NCBI GenBank assembly: GCA_963667425.1
Contig: OY763407.1
Location: 2,604,001-2,668,000, forward strand
From: G963667425 sp963667425 [NCBI: bacterium]
Lineage (GTDB): Bacteria; UBP6; UBA1177
Length of the DNA: 64,000 nt
Reading direction: 5' to 3'
The notes below the pieces were generated by a model that made no database searches, was not told the DNA's origin, and saw only the letters and a program-made list of their open reading frames with translations. The position numbers were made by a program, and so were the translations under genes. Position 1 is the stretch's first letter. Every line of letters begins with the position of its first letter. Below are positions 24,907 through 34,331 of this stretch, piece after piece.

Positions 24907-27900
24907 TTACTTTGATTCATGGAGTTTGCCTGAGAATACCTGATATATTACTCCATTGTAGTAGTATGCTTCTCTCATGTAGTTCTTTTCTCCGCTCATT
25001 TTCTTAAGGCTTAATGAGCCGTTACTGTTTACTGCTTTGTACTGTCCGTTCTTGCAGCCCATGTATACTTCGCCTCCGCTTACTGTAAGCTCAGGGTCAT
25101 TGCATTCTTTCTTTTCTTCATCTTTCTTTACCGGATTGAGTATATCACTTATGTCGTAAAGTGCCAGCTTTCCTGTTTTGAATAGCTTGTCATGATAGAT
25201 GTAAATATAGTTTCCACCTGTTTCTATATCTTTTACCGGATAGTCTACACTTATGGTTTTTACTTTTTTGGGGTTTTCCAGAGTGCTTATGTCCCATATT
25301 GTAACTTTTTTGTTTTCTCCGGCTATTAAATAGCTTCCGTGTATTCTTATGTTGTCACAGTCTTTGGTTGAAAGGGCGTTCTTTCCGCTGAGGCTTCCAT
25401 CACTTTCTATTTTGAGGATTTCTATTTTGTTGCCTCCTGCTCCATAGAGGTAGTTGTCTTTTACTGCTATGTTGTTGATGTTCCCTAACCAGTGGAGTTT
25501 TTCTTTGCTGAGGTCTCCGTCTTCTTCTATTGTTATTTCTCTTATTCCGCTGAGTCCTCCAAGGTAGAGATGGTTGTTCCAGCCTGCTACTGTCTTTTTA
25601 TAGTCAAAGTATGTGTGGCTGTCATAGTTGTATTTTGAGAGTTTTGTGCACTCTCCTTCTTTAAGGATTCCGGGATATATTTTGCTTCCTGTGTCGTATA
25701 TGCAGTAATTTTCTTCGTAGACTATGCTGCTTGTCCATCCTTCAACTGCTGTTTCTGCTGTTGTTATTTCTCCGTTTGTAAGGTTTACTTCTGTTCTTAG
25801 CGCATTGCCTTCACTGTTTATCTGTTTGCTGAAGAGTATGGCTTTTTCTGCTGTGGCCGAGATAAAGAGGTTGAATATTCCGTCTTCAGGGAGTGAATCT
25901 GTGATTTGGTTAAATCCTGTTTCTTCTGTGTACTGCCATAGATCTGTTTTAGGTGCTATGCCGTACTTTTCAGAAGTATAGTTTCCGCCTCCTGCTATGT
26001 AGAGCGCTCCATTTACTACGCTGTAGTTTATTCTATCTCTTATTGCCGGTGCATTTGAACTGCTTACTTTTTCAAACTGATTTTCTGATGAGAGTTTGTA
26101 GAGTTCCATTACACTTGAGCCGTTTCCAAGTAGGTAGAGGCTTTCATTTATGTTTATAAGGGTCGGGTTGGTTACTGTCGGGAGCGCTGCTGCATAGTAG
26201 AGTTTGGCTGTATTTATTACTGCCTTACTTGCTGCGCTTACGCTGTTTGTTCCCACAGATTGCTGGATTATCATATCTGAACCCATGTAGTAGAGATTTG
26301 TTCCATCTGTAACATATGCTTTGTCTGCATAGGTTGCTGAGTATGGCTGAACCGAACCTGCTGAAACTACTGCCATTAGCTGCCAGTCACTTCTTTTAGT
26401 CCCTTCATTTATCCACATGTATAAGTAGTTGTCTGTTGCTCTGCTGAATTTATAAAGATCATTCCCCATTGTCATTACTGTGCCTTCAGGCTCCATTCTT
26501 ACTGTTTCTATTGAAACTGTATCCTGTAATGGCTGATATTTCCAAATGTTTATAAGGTCTCTGTTTATAAAGTCTTTAGCTCCGCAGAATGGGCAGACAT
26601 CTTTATCAAGACCGTAATCAGGATATGGATAGAGATATTTAAAGAAAAAGCGTGCGCTGGCTAATCCTTCTTTAATACCGTATCCTATTGCATTATATGA
26701 GGCTGATGATCTGTTTGCTCTGGCATAAGTGTGTAGATTGTAAAAATAGGCAGGTCTGACAGCATCTCCTATAAGATACGAGAAGTTATATTGACCTCTA
26801 TATCCTGCTGATGTTGTGTAGTAAAAGAATGGTTCCGGTTTTTCATTTCCTTCAATTCTCTTATAATTTACTATGTTTGTATTGTAAAGTCTTTCATTTT
26901 CACATCTTACATCTTCTTTCCAGTTCCATTTAATAGTTTCTCTGTTGTCCTCTTTTAAAGGAGGTTCAGCATTACTGTATGTTTCTCCTGTGTTGTCACA
27001 AGTTTTAGATGTTGATATCTCTTTCCATGATTCAATTCCAGTTTGTCTCATAGGGTACGGGTCGCTGCCGTGGCTGTATCCATAGTTTTGTGCAAAGAGC
27101 GGAATAAATGTATCCATATTATCAGGATATCTGTTTGTGCAGTATCCTGGTCTGCCCCAGTAATCAAGTATTGAATCATCAGCCCAACAAAAACGGTTAT
27201 TTATTTCTGTTGCTTTACTCTCTTTTGAGATTGTTGTTGCATTGTTAATTTTTATATACTGGTTTATATAAAAATCTCCCCAGCAGATTTCCATGCTGCT
27301 TGTTGTATTGCAATCTTTAACTCCTGCAAACTGATTTACAGTGCTTTGATTATTTTTTACATATTTGTAATCAGGGTCACATTTATCTCCTATTCCATCA
27401 AGATCGTGATCAGGCTGCCACATATACTTTTTATTCAATGAGAAAAATGGAAAGTTGTCATTACTTACAAAATAACCATGATCATAAGTATACTGATTAT
27501 AAATAGCTCCACCATCCATAGGATTTGTACAGATTTTGCCTTTCTCATTTTCAGGCTGACATTCTCCGCTTATAAGTTCATCTGCAAGTGAGGCTTCTTC
27601 ATAGGGGTTGTAAACTAGCGGGCAGTTATCGCACGCATCCCCTATCTTATCTGAGTCTGAATTTATCTGATCTGAATTTGGTGTAGTCGGACAGTTGTCA
27701 AAACTATCTCGTATTCCATCTTCATCACTATCTGTTTCATCATAATAGGTGTTTATGCTGAGTGAAGGGTCTCCATAAATGTTGTAGGCAAAACCATTCC
27801 TATAGTCCGGCCATAGCTCAACTATTGCATCATACCATGAAAACCCTACTGAATCATTTTTTATAAGAAGATTTCTAAGATATATCGTGGCTGTATCATT

Positions 27901-29799
27901 TACACGAGTTCCTGAAATTCGTGTTGCCGCAACAGTGGTTATAGTACCTGTTAAAATGTAGTTATAGGCAAGGTTATCACTTCTCTCAGGCCATGCGTTA
28001 TTACAGCTTGCTTGAAATCCCATCATTAAAAATCTCTCTCTGTTATTAAAATACTGTTGTGTTTGTGATGTTGTAAGAACATGCATAGCAATAGTTGGGT
28101 TGTTTGCAACACCATGTGTATGCCAGAAAAAAACTCCAGGATCATGATTTAATACAACGTCTCTGACAGAGTCTTCTGTACAATCCTGATCTATATAGTT
28201 AAACAATGGATCAAAAGATGTTTCATCTTCTGGCGCTTGCTGTATACATAAACAATATTTTCCATCATTATCTTCTTTAACTTCTCCTTTACATTTTCTG
28301 GAATTAGGAATATCATAATCTCCACGACACCATTTTTCAGGATCGTTTCTTCTTTGCACCTCATAGGGAGTGTTGTTATAAACACGATAATACCATGGTT
28401 CTGTACTGGTATTTCTATTTGCTGTATAACCGTTGTTTATTAAAACTTCGTTTACTACATTTTCACCTGCACCATGACCTGACCAGTCATCTCCAAGCAT
28501 TGGCATTGCCATAAAGATGTTTTTTCTGTATTCTGCACTCTCTTTTACTGTGTTTTCATATATTATAGCTCTTCTAAACAATGAATCCAGATTGTCAAAA
28601 TTATCATCATAGAAAGGGAATCTGCCAGCTAAAAGATCTGGAAACCTATCAATGCTTTTTGTGTCATCTGTTCCTGAAGGACCTCCTGGACCTACTCCAT
28701 AATTTCCATCTCCATTTGTATCCCAGTCTGAAGTCAATTCTGCATAATAATAATCTGTAGGATAAAATCTGTTGATATCTGTTTCATCTGTTCCATAATC
28801 AGAATCATTTGTATACCGATAGAGCCACGTTTTTTTCATTGGAACATCTCCTGATTCAGGATCAGGATTTCCTACTAGAAGAAGATACTCAATGGGTAAT
28901 GTAAGATAATTTTCTTGTAACCATTTTCGGATATTCTCAGCTGCGGTATCTCCAGTCCCTCCGCCCCAACCATTACTCATGGTTGTACTATCATTTATCA
29001 TTTTATTCTGAGTTACTACAAAAACGTTAAAACCTCGCTCTTTTTTAGACTCTATAAAGCGTCTGATATTTTTTGATTTTTCATAAATATGATTAGTTGT
29101 GAGTATAACGTAATTTTTAGGTAAATCATTTTTAATGGTTGAATAAGGAATTAAACTATTATTCTGATTAACTAGAGAAATGTTATTTATGTTTACAGCT
29201 TTTGAAGAGATATCAAAAAGCATTTTTTTTCCCAGATTTGATATAGGAATTTTTACAACTGTTCCCTGCTGAGAACCATATTCCAGTGTGAGTATGGCTG
29301 ATTCAATTTTTTTAAGTTTTTTTGTAACAGGATTATATTTGTATGGATATATTTCAACTGTTGCTATGTTTACTGTTCGCTGTTTGCCTATAAAGAGTTC
29401 TCCTTTGTAATTTGCAGGATAAAAATTGTCAGAAGAGTATATTTCCATGTTTTTACCGTCAACTATTGTTGCATCTGCCGGATAACTTTCTCCAGACATC
29501 GGATCAGGCACAATTGGCTCAACTTCCCATTCCTCTGCAAGTTCAGTTTCATTTAAATCTGATATATATGCTGTAGCTGTAGATTTATCCACACCATCAG
29601 GTAAAATAAAGGTTGCCAAATAGGGTCTGGGAATAGCAGGATTCCCCGGTAAATCTCTCATCAAAAATGAATCAAATTTGGCAAATCCGCCTTCATTTGA
29701 AACTGAGACTTCTTTTAAAGGTAGATTCGTAGTAAAACTTCCTGCATACAATAAACTGAATGCAAAAAGAAAACATGAAAAAAGCCATAGTCTTTTCAT
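24907..29799 (-). CDS. Large secreted C25 (gingipain-type) cysteine protease with TSP3 and propeller domains
   Basis: A 1630-residue secreted protein. Signal peptide MKRLWLFSCFLFAFSLLYAG, a propeptide-like beta region, then a C25 catalytic domain: NYVILTTNHIYEKSKNIRRF opens it, WHTHG (His about 562) and GFQASCNNAW (Cys about 599) form the dyad. Thrombospondin type 3 repeats (SDEDGIRDSFDNCP, SDKIGDACDNCP) near 690-720 should bind calcium. A Cys/Tyr-rich region follows, and from about 1120 kelch/LVIVD-like strands form a C-terminal beta-propeller. No T9SS C-terminal domain is seen, so the export route beyond Sec is unknown. GGAG precedes the ATG; the promoter is at 29860-29888. The product is likely surface-bound or released, for protein breakdown. 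Confidence 0.88.
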   Translation of the reverse strand: MKRLWLFSCFLFAFSLLYAGSFTTNLPLKEVSVSNEGGFAKFDSFLMRDLPGNPAIPRPYLATFILPDGVDKSTATAYISDLNETELAEEWEVEPIVPDPMSGESYPADATIVDGKNMEIYSSDNFYPANYKGELFIGKQRTVNIATVEIYPYKYNPVTKKLKKIESAILTLEYGSQQGTVVKIPISNLGKKMLFDISSKAVNINNISLVNQNNSLIPYSTIKNDLPKNYVILTTNHIYEKSKNIRRFIESKKERGFNVFVVTQNKMINDSTTMSNGWGGGTGDTAAENIRKWLQENYLTLPIEYLLLVGNPDPESGDVPMKKTWLYRYTNDSDYGTDETDINRFYPTDYYYAELTSDWDTNGDGNYGVGPGGPSGTDDTKSIDRFPDLLAGRFPFYDDNFDNLDSLFRRAIIYENTVKESAEYRKNIFMAMPMLGDDWSGHGAGENVVNEVLINNGYTANRNTSTEPWYYRVYNNTPYEVQRRNDPEKWCRGDYDIPNSRKCKGEVKEDNDGKYCLCIQQAPEDETSFDPLFNYIDQDCTEDSVRDVVLNHDPGVFFWHTHGVANNPTIAMHVLTTSQTQQYFNNRERFLMMGFQASCNNAWPERSDNLAYNYILTGTITTVAATRISGTRVNDTATIYLRNLLIKNDSVGFSWYDAIVELWPDYRNGFAYNIYGDPSLSINTYYDETDSDEDGIRDSFDNCPTTPNSDQINSDSDKIGDACDNCPLVYNPYEEASLADELISGECQPENEKGKICTNPMDGGAIYNQYTYDHGYFVSNDNFPFFSLNKKYMWQPDHDLDGIGDKCDPDYKYVKNNQSTVNQFAGVKDCNTTSSMEICWGDFYINQYIKINNATTISKESKATEINNRFCWADDSILDYWGRPGYCTNRYPDNMDTFIPLFAQNYGYSHGSDPYPMRQTGIESWKEISTSKTCDNTGETYSNAEPPLKEDNRETIKWNWKEDVRCENERLYNTNIVNYKRIEGNEKPEPFFYYTTSAGYRGQYNFSYLIGDAVRPAYFYNLHTYARANRSSASYNAIGYGIKEGLASARFFFKYLYPYPDYGLDKDVCPFCGAKDFINRDLINIWKYQPLQDTVSIETVRMEPEGTVMTMGNDLYKFSRATDNYLYMWINEGTKRSDWQLMAVVSAGSVQPYSATYADKAYVTDGTNLYYMGSDMIIQQSVGTNSVSAASKAVINTAKLYYAAALPTVTNPTLININESLYLLGNGSSVMELYKLSSENQFEKVSSSNAPAIRDRINYSVVNGALYIAGGGNYTSEKYGIAPKTDLWQYTEETGFNQITDSLPEDGIFNLFISATAEKAILFSKQINSEGNALRTEVNLTNGEITTAETAVEGWTSSIVYEENYCIYDTGSKIYPGILKEGECTKLSKYNYDSHTYFDYKKTVAGWNNHLYLGGLSGIREITIEEDGDLSKEKLHWLGNINNIAVKDNYLYGAGGNKIEILKIESDGSLSGKNALSTKDCDNIRIHGSYLIAGENKKVTIWDISTLENPKKVKTISVDYPVKDIETGGNYIYIYHDKLFKTGKLALYDISDILNPVKKDEEKKECNDPELTVSGGEVYMGCKNGQYKAVNSNGSLSLKKMSGEKNYMREAYYYNGVIYQVFSGKLHESK

Positions 29800-29859
29800 A
29801 ACAATTTCTCCAAAAATTTATTAATAAAATAAACGGGCTTTAAATAAGTCACTTTGAAT

Positions 29860-29888
29860 TTATTACCGCTGTAATTTACAAATGTCAA
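29860..29888 (-). promoter_or_regulatory. Promoter of the C25 protease gene
   Basis: Minus strand TTGACA (29888-29883), 17 bp spacer, TAATAA (29865-29860), about 60 bp before the ATG. Confidence 0.65.
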
Positions 29889-30178
29889 GGAATCAAAGTC
29901 TTTGTTTTTTGATTGGTTTCAGAGGTTAACATTTCTTTTTTCTGACTTTTTTAAACACTGGAAAATTTATTTTCCTTGTGTATCAACGTTTAGAGAAAAT
30001 CTATCATGCCAAATTTTACACTTTTTTAAACATCGGACATTTTGACTTTTTTTTATAAAATTTTTATTGCTACCTGAAAGAAATTTTTATAGTGCCTTTG
30101 ATATTTCAACTTTCTCACATAAATTTGTAACGGTTTTTTATTTCTGTATAATTACTAGAATTTTATTATGAGGCTGAT
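29889..30178. other. AT-rich divergent intergenic region with a direct repeat
   Basis: Part of a 379-bp gene-free stretch. The 13-mer ACTTTTTTAAACA occurs at 29945-29957 and 30020-30032, 75 bp apart. A perfect inverted repeat GGAAAA-TTTA-TTTTCC lies at 29960-29975. These could be regulator sites. The promoter of the next gene is TTGTAA (30125-30130), 16 bp, TATAAT (30147-30152) with TG before the -10. Confidence 0.45.
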
Positions 30179-31390
30179 ATGAAAAAAATATGTGTTCTCG
30201 GACTTGGATATATAGGGCTTCCAACTGCAAGTATTCTTGCCACGAAAGGATATTCCGTTCTTGGTGTTGATGTCAGTAGTGATGTTGTTGAAACTATTAA
30301 CAGAGGAAAAGTACATATTGTTGAGCCTGATCTTGATATTCTTGTAAGGTCTGCTGTTAATTCCGGTAATTTAAGGGCTTCGCTTGAACCTGAGGAATCT
30401 GATATTTTTTTTATTTGTGTGCCAACTCCATTTAAGGAAGGTTATAAACCGGATCTCATTTATGTCGAAAAAGCTGCTGAAAGTATAAGAGATTATGTTA
30501 GGAAAGGTAATCTTGTTGTTCTTGAATCAACTTCCCCTGTCGGTACAACCAGAAATCTTGTTGCTGAGATATTGAAAGAGAGTGGTCTTAATATCGGCGA
30601 GGAGCTTTTTATTGCTCATGCTCCTGAAAGAGTTTTACCCGGACATATTTTAAGAGAAACTATAGAAAATGACCGTATAATTGGTGGGATTAACAGAAAA
30701 TCTGCAGAAGTCTGTCGTGATTTTTATGAAACTTTTGTAAAAGGCGAAATTTTTCTTACAAATTCTGATACGGCAGAGCTTGCCAAGCTTGTTGAAAATT
30801 CATACAGAGATGTTAATATTGCTTTTGCAAATGAACTTGCCGAAATTTGTGATGGGCTTGGTATTAATGTATGGGAGCTGATAACGCTTGCTAACCGGCA
30901 TCCGCGTGTAAATATTCTTTCTCCTGGACCTGGTGTCGGAGGGCATTGTCTTGCTGTTGATCCGTGGTTTATTGTTGATTCAGTTCCTGAAACGGCAAAG
31001 ATTATAAAGGCTGCAAGAGAGATTAATGAACATAGACCTTTTTCAATAATAGATAAGGTTAAAAAGCACAGTGAAAAGTTCAAACACCCTGTTATTGGCT
31101 GTCTTGGAATAAGTTACAAACCTGATATAGATGATATTCGTGAATCTCCTGCTCTTACAATTGTAAAAGAACTTATGAATCTTTCATCTGCCGAAATTCT
31201 TGTTAATGATCCTTATATGAAAAAGAATATGACTGAAATGACTAATACTTCTCTTGATATTCTTCTTGCAAAGAGTGATATTGTTGTTCTTCTGGTAAAT
31301 CATAAGGAATATAAATCTATTGATAAGACTCTTCTTTCAGAAAAAATAGTTATTGATACGAGAGGGCTTTTTTCATTCAATTATAAATAG
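30179..31390 (+). CDS. wecC: UDP-N-acetyl-D-mannosamine dehydrogenase-like nucleotide-sugar dehydrogenase
   Basis: A 403-residue NAD-dependent enzyme that oxidises C6 of a UDP-sugar to the uronate in two steps. Rossmann motif VLGLGYIGLP (5-14), the family signature APERVLPGHILRE (about 150), and the catalytic Cys in GVGGHCLAVDPWF (about residue 256). The UDP-binding C-terminal domain opens GCLGISYKPDIDDIRESPA. The VLPG signature and length favour the WecC (UDP-ManNAc) branch over UDP-glucose dehydrogenases. No other sugar genes are adjacent, but the heparinase/oxidoreductase pair 8 kb away may use its product. GAGG is upstream of the ATG. Confidence 0.88.
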   Translation: MKKICVLGLGYIGLPTASILATKGYSVLGVDVSSDVVETINRGKVHIVEPDLDILVRSAVNSGNLRASLEPEESDIFFICVPTPFKEGYKPDLIYVEKAAESIRDYVRKGNLVVLESTSPVGTTRNLVAEILKESGLNIGEELFIAHAPERVLPGHILRETIENDRIIGGINRKSAEVCRDFYETFVKGEIFLTNSDTAELAKLVENSYRDVNIAFANELAEICDGLGINVWELITLANRHPRVNILSPGPGVGGHCLAVDPWFIVDSVPETAKIIKAAREINEHRPFSIIDKVKKHSEKFKHPVIGCLGISYKPDIDDIRESPALTIVKELMNLSSAEILVNDPYMKKNMTEMTNTSLDILLAKSDIVVLLVNHKEYKSIDKTLLSEKIVIDTRGLFSFNYK

Positions 31391-31397
31391 TTGTTTT

Positions 31398-34232
31398 TTA
31401 GTTTGTATCGGAATTTCTGATAAAGAAATCTTTTCTATACTCCGTAGGTGTTTTTCCATTTATTTTTTTAAAAATTATATTGAAAGATGATTTTGATTTA
31501 AAGCCGCAGTTGTATGCAATAATAAGTATACTTTCATTTCTGTTTTCAGGTTTTTCTAATTCTTTTTTTACTTCATTGGCTCTGTAAGTATTTACAAATG
31601 TATAAAAATTCTGATTAAATTCGCTATTTATTACTTGTGAAAGATGATGTGGTGAAATGTTAATTTTTTCAGCCAGTATTTTTACTGATAGAGATTCATC
31701 AAGAAATGGTTTTTCTTTTTCCATAAAATTTATAAGTTGGTTTGCATACGCTACAGATAACTGATTGTCAATGGTGCTTGTTTTATACTTTTCCTTTAGT
31801 TCGTCTTTTAGTTCTGTAAGTTCTTCAACAGTAGCATTTAATTCCTGAGCTTTTTCAAGAACAAGAATTTCAAGAAGTTTCTTTTGCTTATTGATTTTTT
31901 TTAATCTTAGTTTAAAAATTATCCAGATTATTAAAACAAGTATTAATATGAAACAAACACGGAACCATATTGTCTGATAAAAAAAAGGTTTACGTTTAAA
32001 TGAAAAAGAAGCACCTTTATTGTTCCATACATTGTCATTGTTGGCTGCTTTAACTTTAAATGTAAAGTTACCATAAGGAAGATTGTTATAATATGCAACA
32101 CGTCTTGAACCAGCATTGATCCATTCTTTATCTACACCTTCAAGTTTGTATTTAAAATTAACTTTTTCAGGAACAGAAAAACTGAGGGCGGTGTATTCTA
32201 TTTCCATATTTTTTGTAGAAGCTTCCAGTTCTTTTGTACTGGCAGGTAATATTTCTTTACCATCTGCAGTAATTTTTTCTATCAAAACAGGAGGAACGGT
32301 TGTGTTAAGGTAATCTTTATCAGGTAATACGGAAACAATTCCTTTTATTGTTGGAAACAGAAGTTCTCCTGTTGAAAGTTTTAGCGCTGAGGGATGGAAG
32401 CCTCCGTTGCATTCACGGGATTTCATTCCATCCAAGGTGTCATAAGAAATTGATTGTATAAATTTTGTTTTTTCTTTTGCAAAATCAAGAATTTTTGTTT
32501 TTTTTACCTTAAAGATACCTTTGTTGCTGCTCATCCATAGGTAACCACTTGAATCTTCTAATATAGAAAATACTTTATTATCAAAAAGACCTTCTTTTTC
32601 AGAGAGTGAAGTAAATTTTCCTTCTTTATATAAATTTAATCCTCCTCCTTTAGTTCCTATCCATAAATTCTGATCTTTATCTTCATAAATTGACAGAACA
32701 GTTGAATTTGATAATCCATCTTTTTCTGTAAAAATAGTAAACTTTTTTCCATCAAATGATATCAGTCCTCCTTTTTTTCCTGAAGCTCCTATCCAGATAG
32801 TCTTTTTTTGATCTAAAATCATTGTTCTTATTATTCTTCCATCAAGTTCTTTGGATCCATATTGTTTAATATTGTTGTCTTTTACTGAGACTAGAGCATG
32901 GTTATATGTTCCTAGCCATAACATACCATCTTCAGTTTTGATAACAGAGCTGATATCTCCTCCAGATAAAATTTCCGGTACAGCTATTGTTTGGAAATGA
33001 TCTCCGTTTAAGATACTTAATCCGCTTTGTTTTTTTTCTGCATCAGAACTTGCTATAATATTGCCGTTTTTATCTTCATATATGGTATTTATGATGTTGC
33101 TTGCCAATCCATCGAAAGTAGTAAAATTACGTATGAATTTTCCATTCTGGAACAAAAATATCCCTTTATTTCTTGTTCCTGCCCAGACATTTTTTTTGCT
33201 GTCTTCAAAAAGCACTATGGGAGGAAATAGTGTTAGCATTTTGTTGGCAGTATGGTTTGAAAACTTTGTAACTCTAAGTTGAACAACCCCTTCTTTCCAT
33301 GTCCCTGCCCAAAGATTGTTTTCTCTATCTAACATTAAAGTCGTTATGTTAAGATCTGGGAGGTGTTCATTAATATCTTCATTTTTAAATATTTCATCAT
33401 TTTTAATAAAATTGATTCCGCCACCAAAAGTTCCAATGATTATTGTTCCATAAGCATCTTCAACTATTGAAGATACCCAGTTGTTTGATAGACCTGTTTT
33501 CTCGTTGTAATGCACAATTGTATTTTTTTTAAAAAGGGTTATGCCTCCCGTTTGCGTTCCAATCCAAAGATTTTGTTCTTTGTCTTCAAAAATGGTTCTT
33601 ATAATATTACCGGATAGTCCTTCTTTTTTGGTGTAGAGCTTGCATTTACCTTTATTAAAAAGACATAGCCCTTTAGATGTGCCAATCCAGAATTGTCCCT
33701 TGCTGTCTTCAAGAAAAGCTAGAATTGTGTCATCGATGAAACCTGATGCTGTTGATAAAGTTGTAATTTTATTTCCTTCTATTCTCTTAACTCCGTTACC
33801 ATAAGTGCCTATCCATATTCTGCCCTGTGAATCTTCATAAAATGTTCTTATTAGTTCAGAATTTTTATTATTATCATTATCAATGATTTTTTTTGTAAAA
33901 GTTCTGTCTTTATACTTTAAAATATTATTTCCCCCAATCCATACATTGCCGGAAGAATCTTGAAAGAGGGCTCTTGTAGAATCAAAAGATATTTTTTGAT
34001 TGGATTTATTGTTAAACAGGGTAAATTTAACCCCATCAAAACGAGCAATACCTTCAGCTGTTCCAAGCCATATATAACCATCTCTATCCTGAATTACCGA
34101 AAAAACAGTATTTTGAGGAAGTCCGTCATTTATTTGCCAGTTTTTAACTACAGAATATTTGTTTTCATCGCTAAAAACTTTTCCATTTAATAAAAGTGGC
34201 AGAAAAAATAAAAAAAATAAGAATAGCTTCAT
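31398..34232 (-). CDS. Membrane-spanning propeller sensor with AraC-type DNA-binding domain
   Basis: A 944-residue one-component regulator. Signal peptide, then about 13 two-component-regulator-propeller repeats (YIWLGTAEGIARFDG, RIWIGTYGNGVKRIEG, NLWIGTQTGGITLF and others) forming two seven-bladed propellers, residues about 25-620. Next is a Y_Y_Y domain ending VAYYNNLPYGNFTFKVKA. One TM helix (VCFILILVLIIWIIF, about 775) and a coiled coil follow. The C-terminal AraC helix-turn-helix pair is SVKILAEKINISPHHLSQVI and the ILIIAYNCGFKSKSSFNIIF helix. No histidine kinase or receiver is present. The periplasmic part probably senses an oligosaccharide or other ligand and the cytoplasmic part acts on DNA directly. 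It is convergent with wecC, with a 7-bp gap. Confidence 0.88.
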   Translation of the reverse strand: MKLFLFFLFFLPLLLNGKVFSDENKYSVVKNWQINDGLPQNTVFSVIQDRDGYIWLGTAEGIARFDGVKFTLFNNKSNQKISFDSTRALFQDSSGNVWIGGNNILKYKDRTFTKKIIDNDNNKNSELIRTFYEDSQGRIWIGTYGNGVKRIEGNKITTLSTASGFIDDTILAFLEDSKGQFWIGTSKGLCLFNKGKCKLYTKKEGLSGNIIRTIFEDKEQNLWIGTQTGGITLFKKNTIVHYNEKTGLSNNWVSSIVEDAYGTIIIGTFGGGINFIKNDEIFKNEDINEHLPDLNITTLMLDRENNLWAGTWKEGVVQLRVTKFSNHTANKMLTLFPPIVLFEDSKKNVWAGTRNKGIFLFQNGKFIRNFTTFDGLASNIINTIYEDKNGNIIASSDAEKKQSGLSILNGDHFQTIAVPEILSGGDISSVIKTEDGMLWLGTYNHALVSVKDNNIKQYGSKELDGRIIRTMILDQKKTIWIGASGKKGGLISFDGKKFTIFTEKDGLSNSTVLSIYEDKDQNLWIGTKGGGLNLYKEGKFTSLSEKEGLFDNKVFSILEDSSGYLWMSSNKGIFKVKKTKILDFAKEKTKFIQSISYDTLDGMKSRECNGGFHPSALKLSTGELLFPTIKGIVSVLPDKDYLNTTVPPVLIEKITADGKEILPASTKELEASTKNMEIEYTALSFSVPEKVNFKYKLEGVDKEWINAGSRRVAYYNNLPYGNFTFKVKAANNDNVWNNKGASFSFKRKPFFYQTIWFRVCFILILVLIIWIIFKLRLKKINKQKKLLEILVLEKAQELNATVEELTELKDELKEKYKTSTIDNQLSVAYANQLINFMEKEKPFLDESLSVKILAEKINISPHHLSQVINSEFNQNFYTFVNTYRANEVKKELEKPENRNESILIIAYNCGFKSKSSFNIIFKKINGKTPTEYRKDFFIRNSDTN

Positions 34233-34331
34233 GATATTATGTAATTATGCTTAATAAAAAATAAGCTACAAAGATATTTTGTAATATGAGTTATAAATAT
34301 CAAGTTTTTTTGATTTAAAAGAAAAAAGAGA

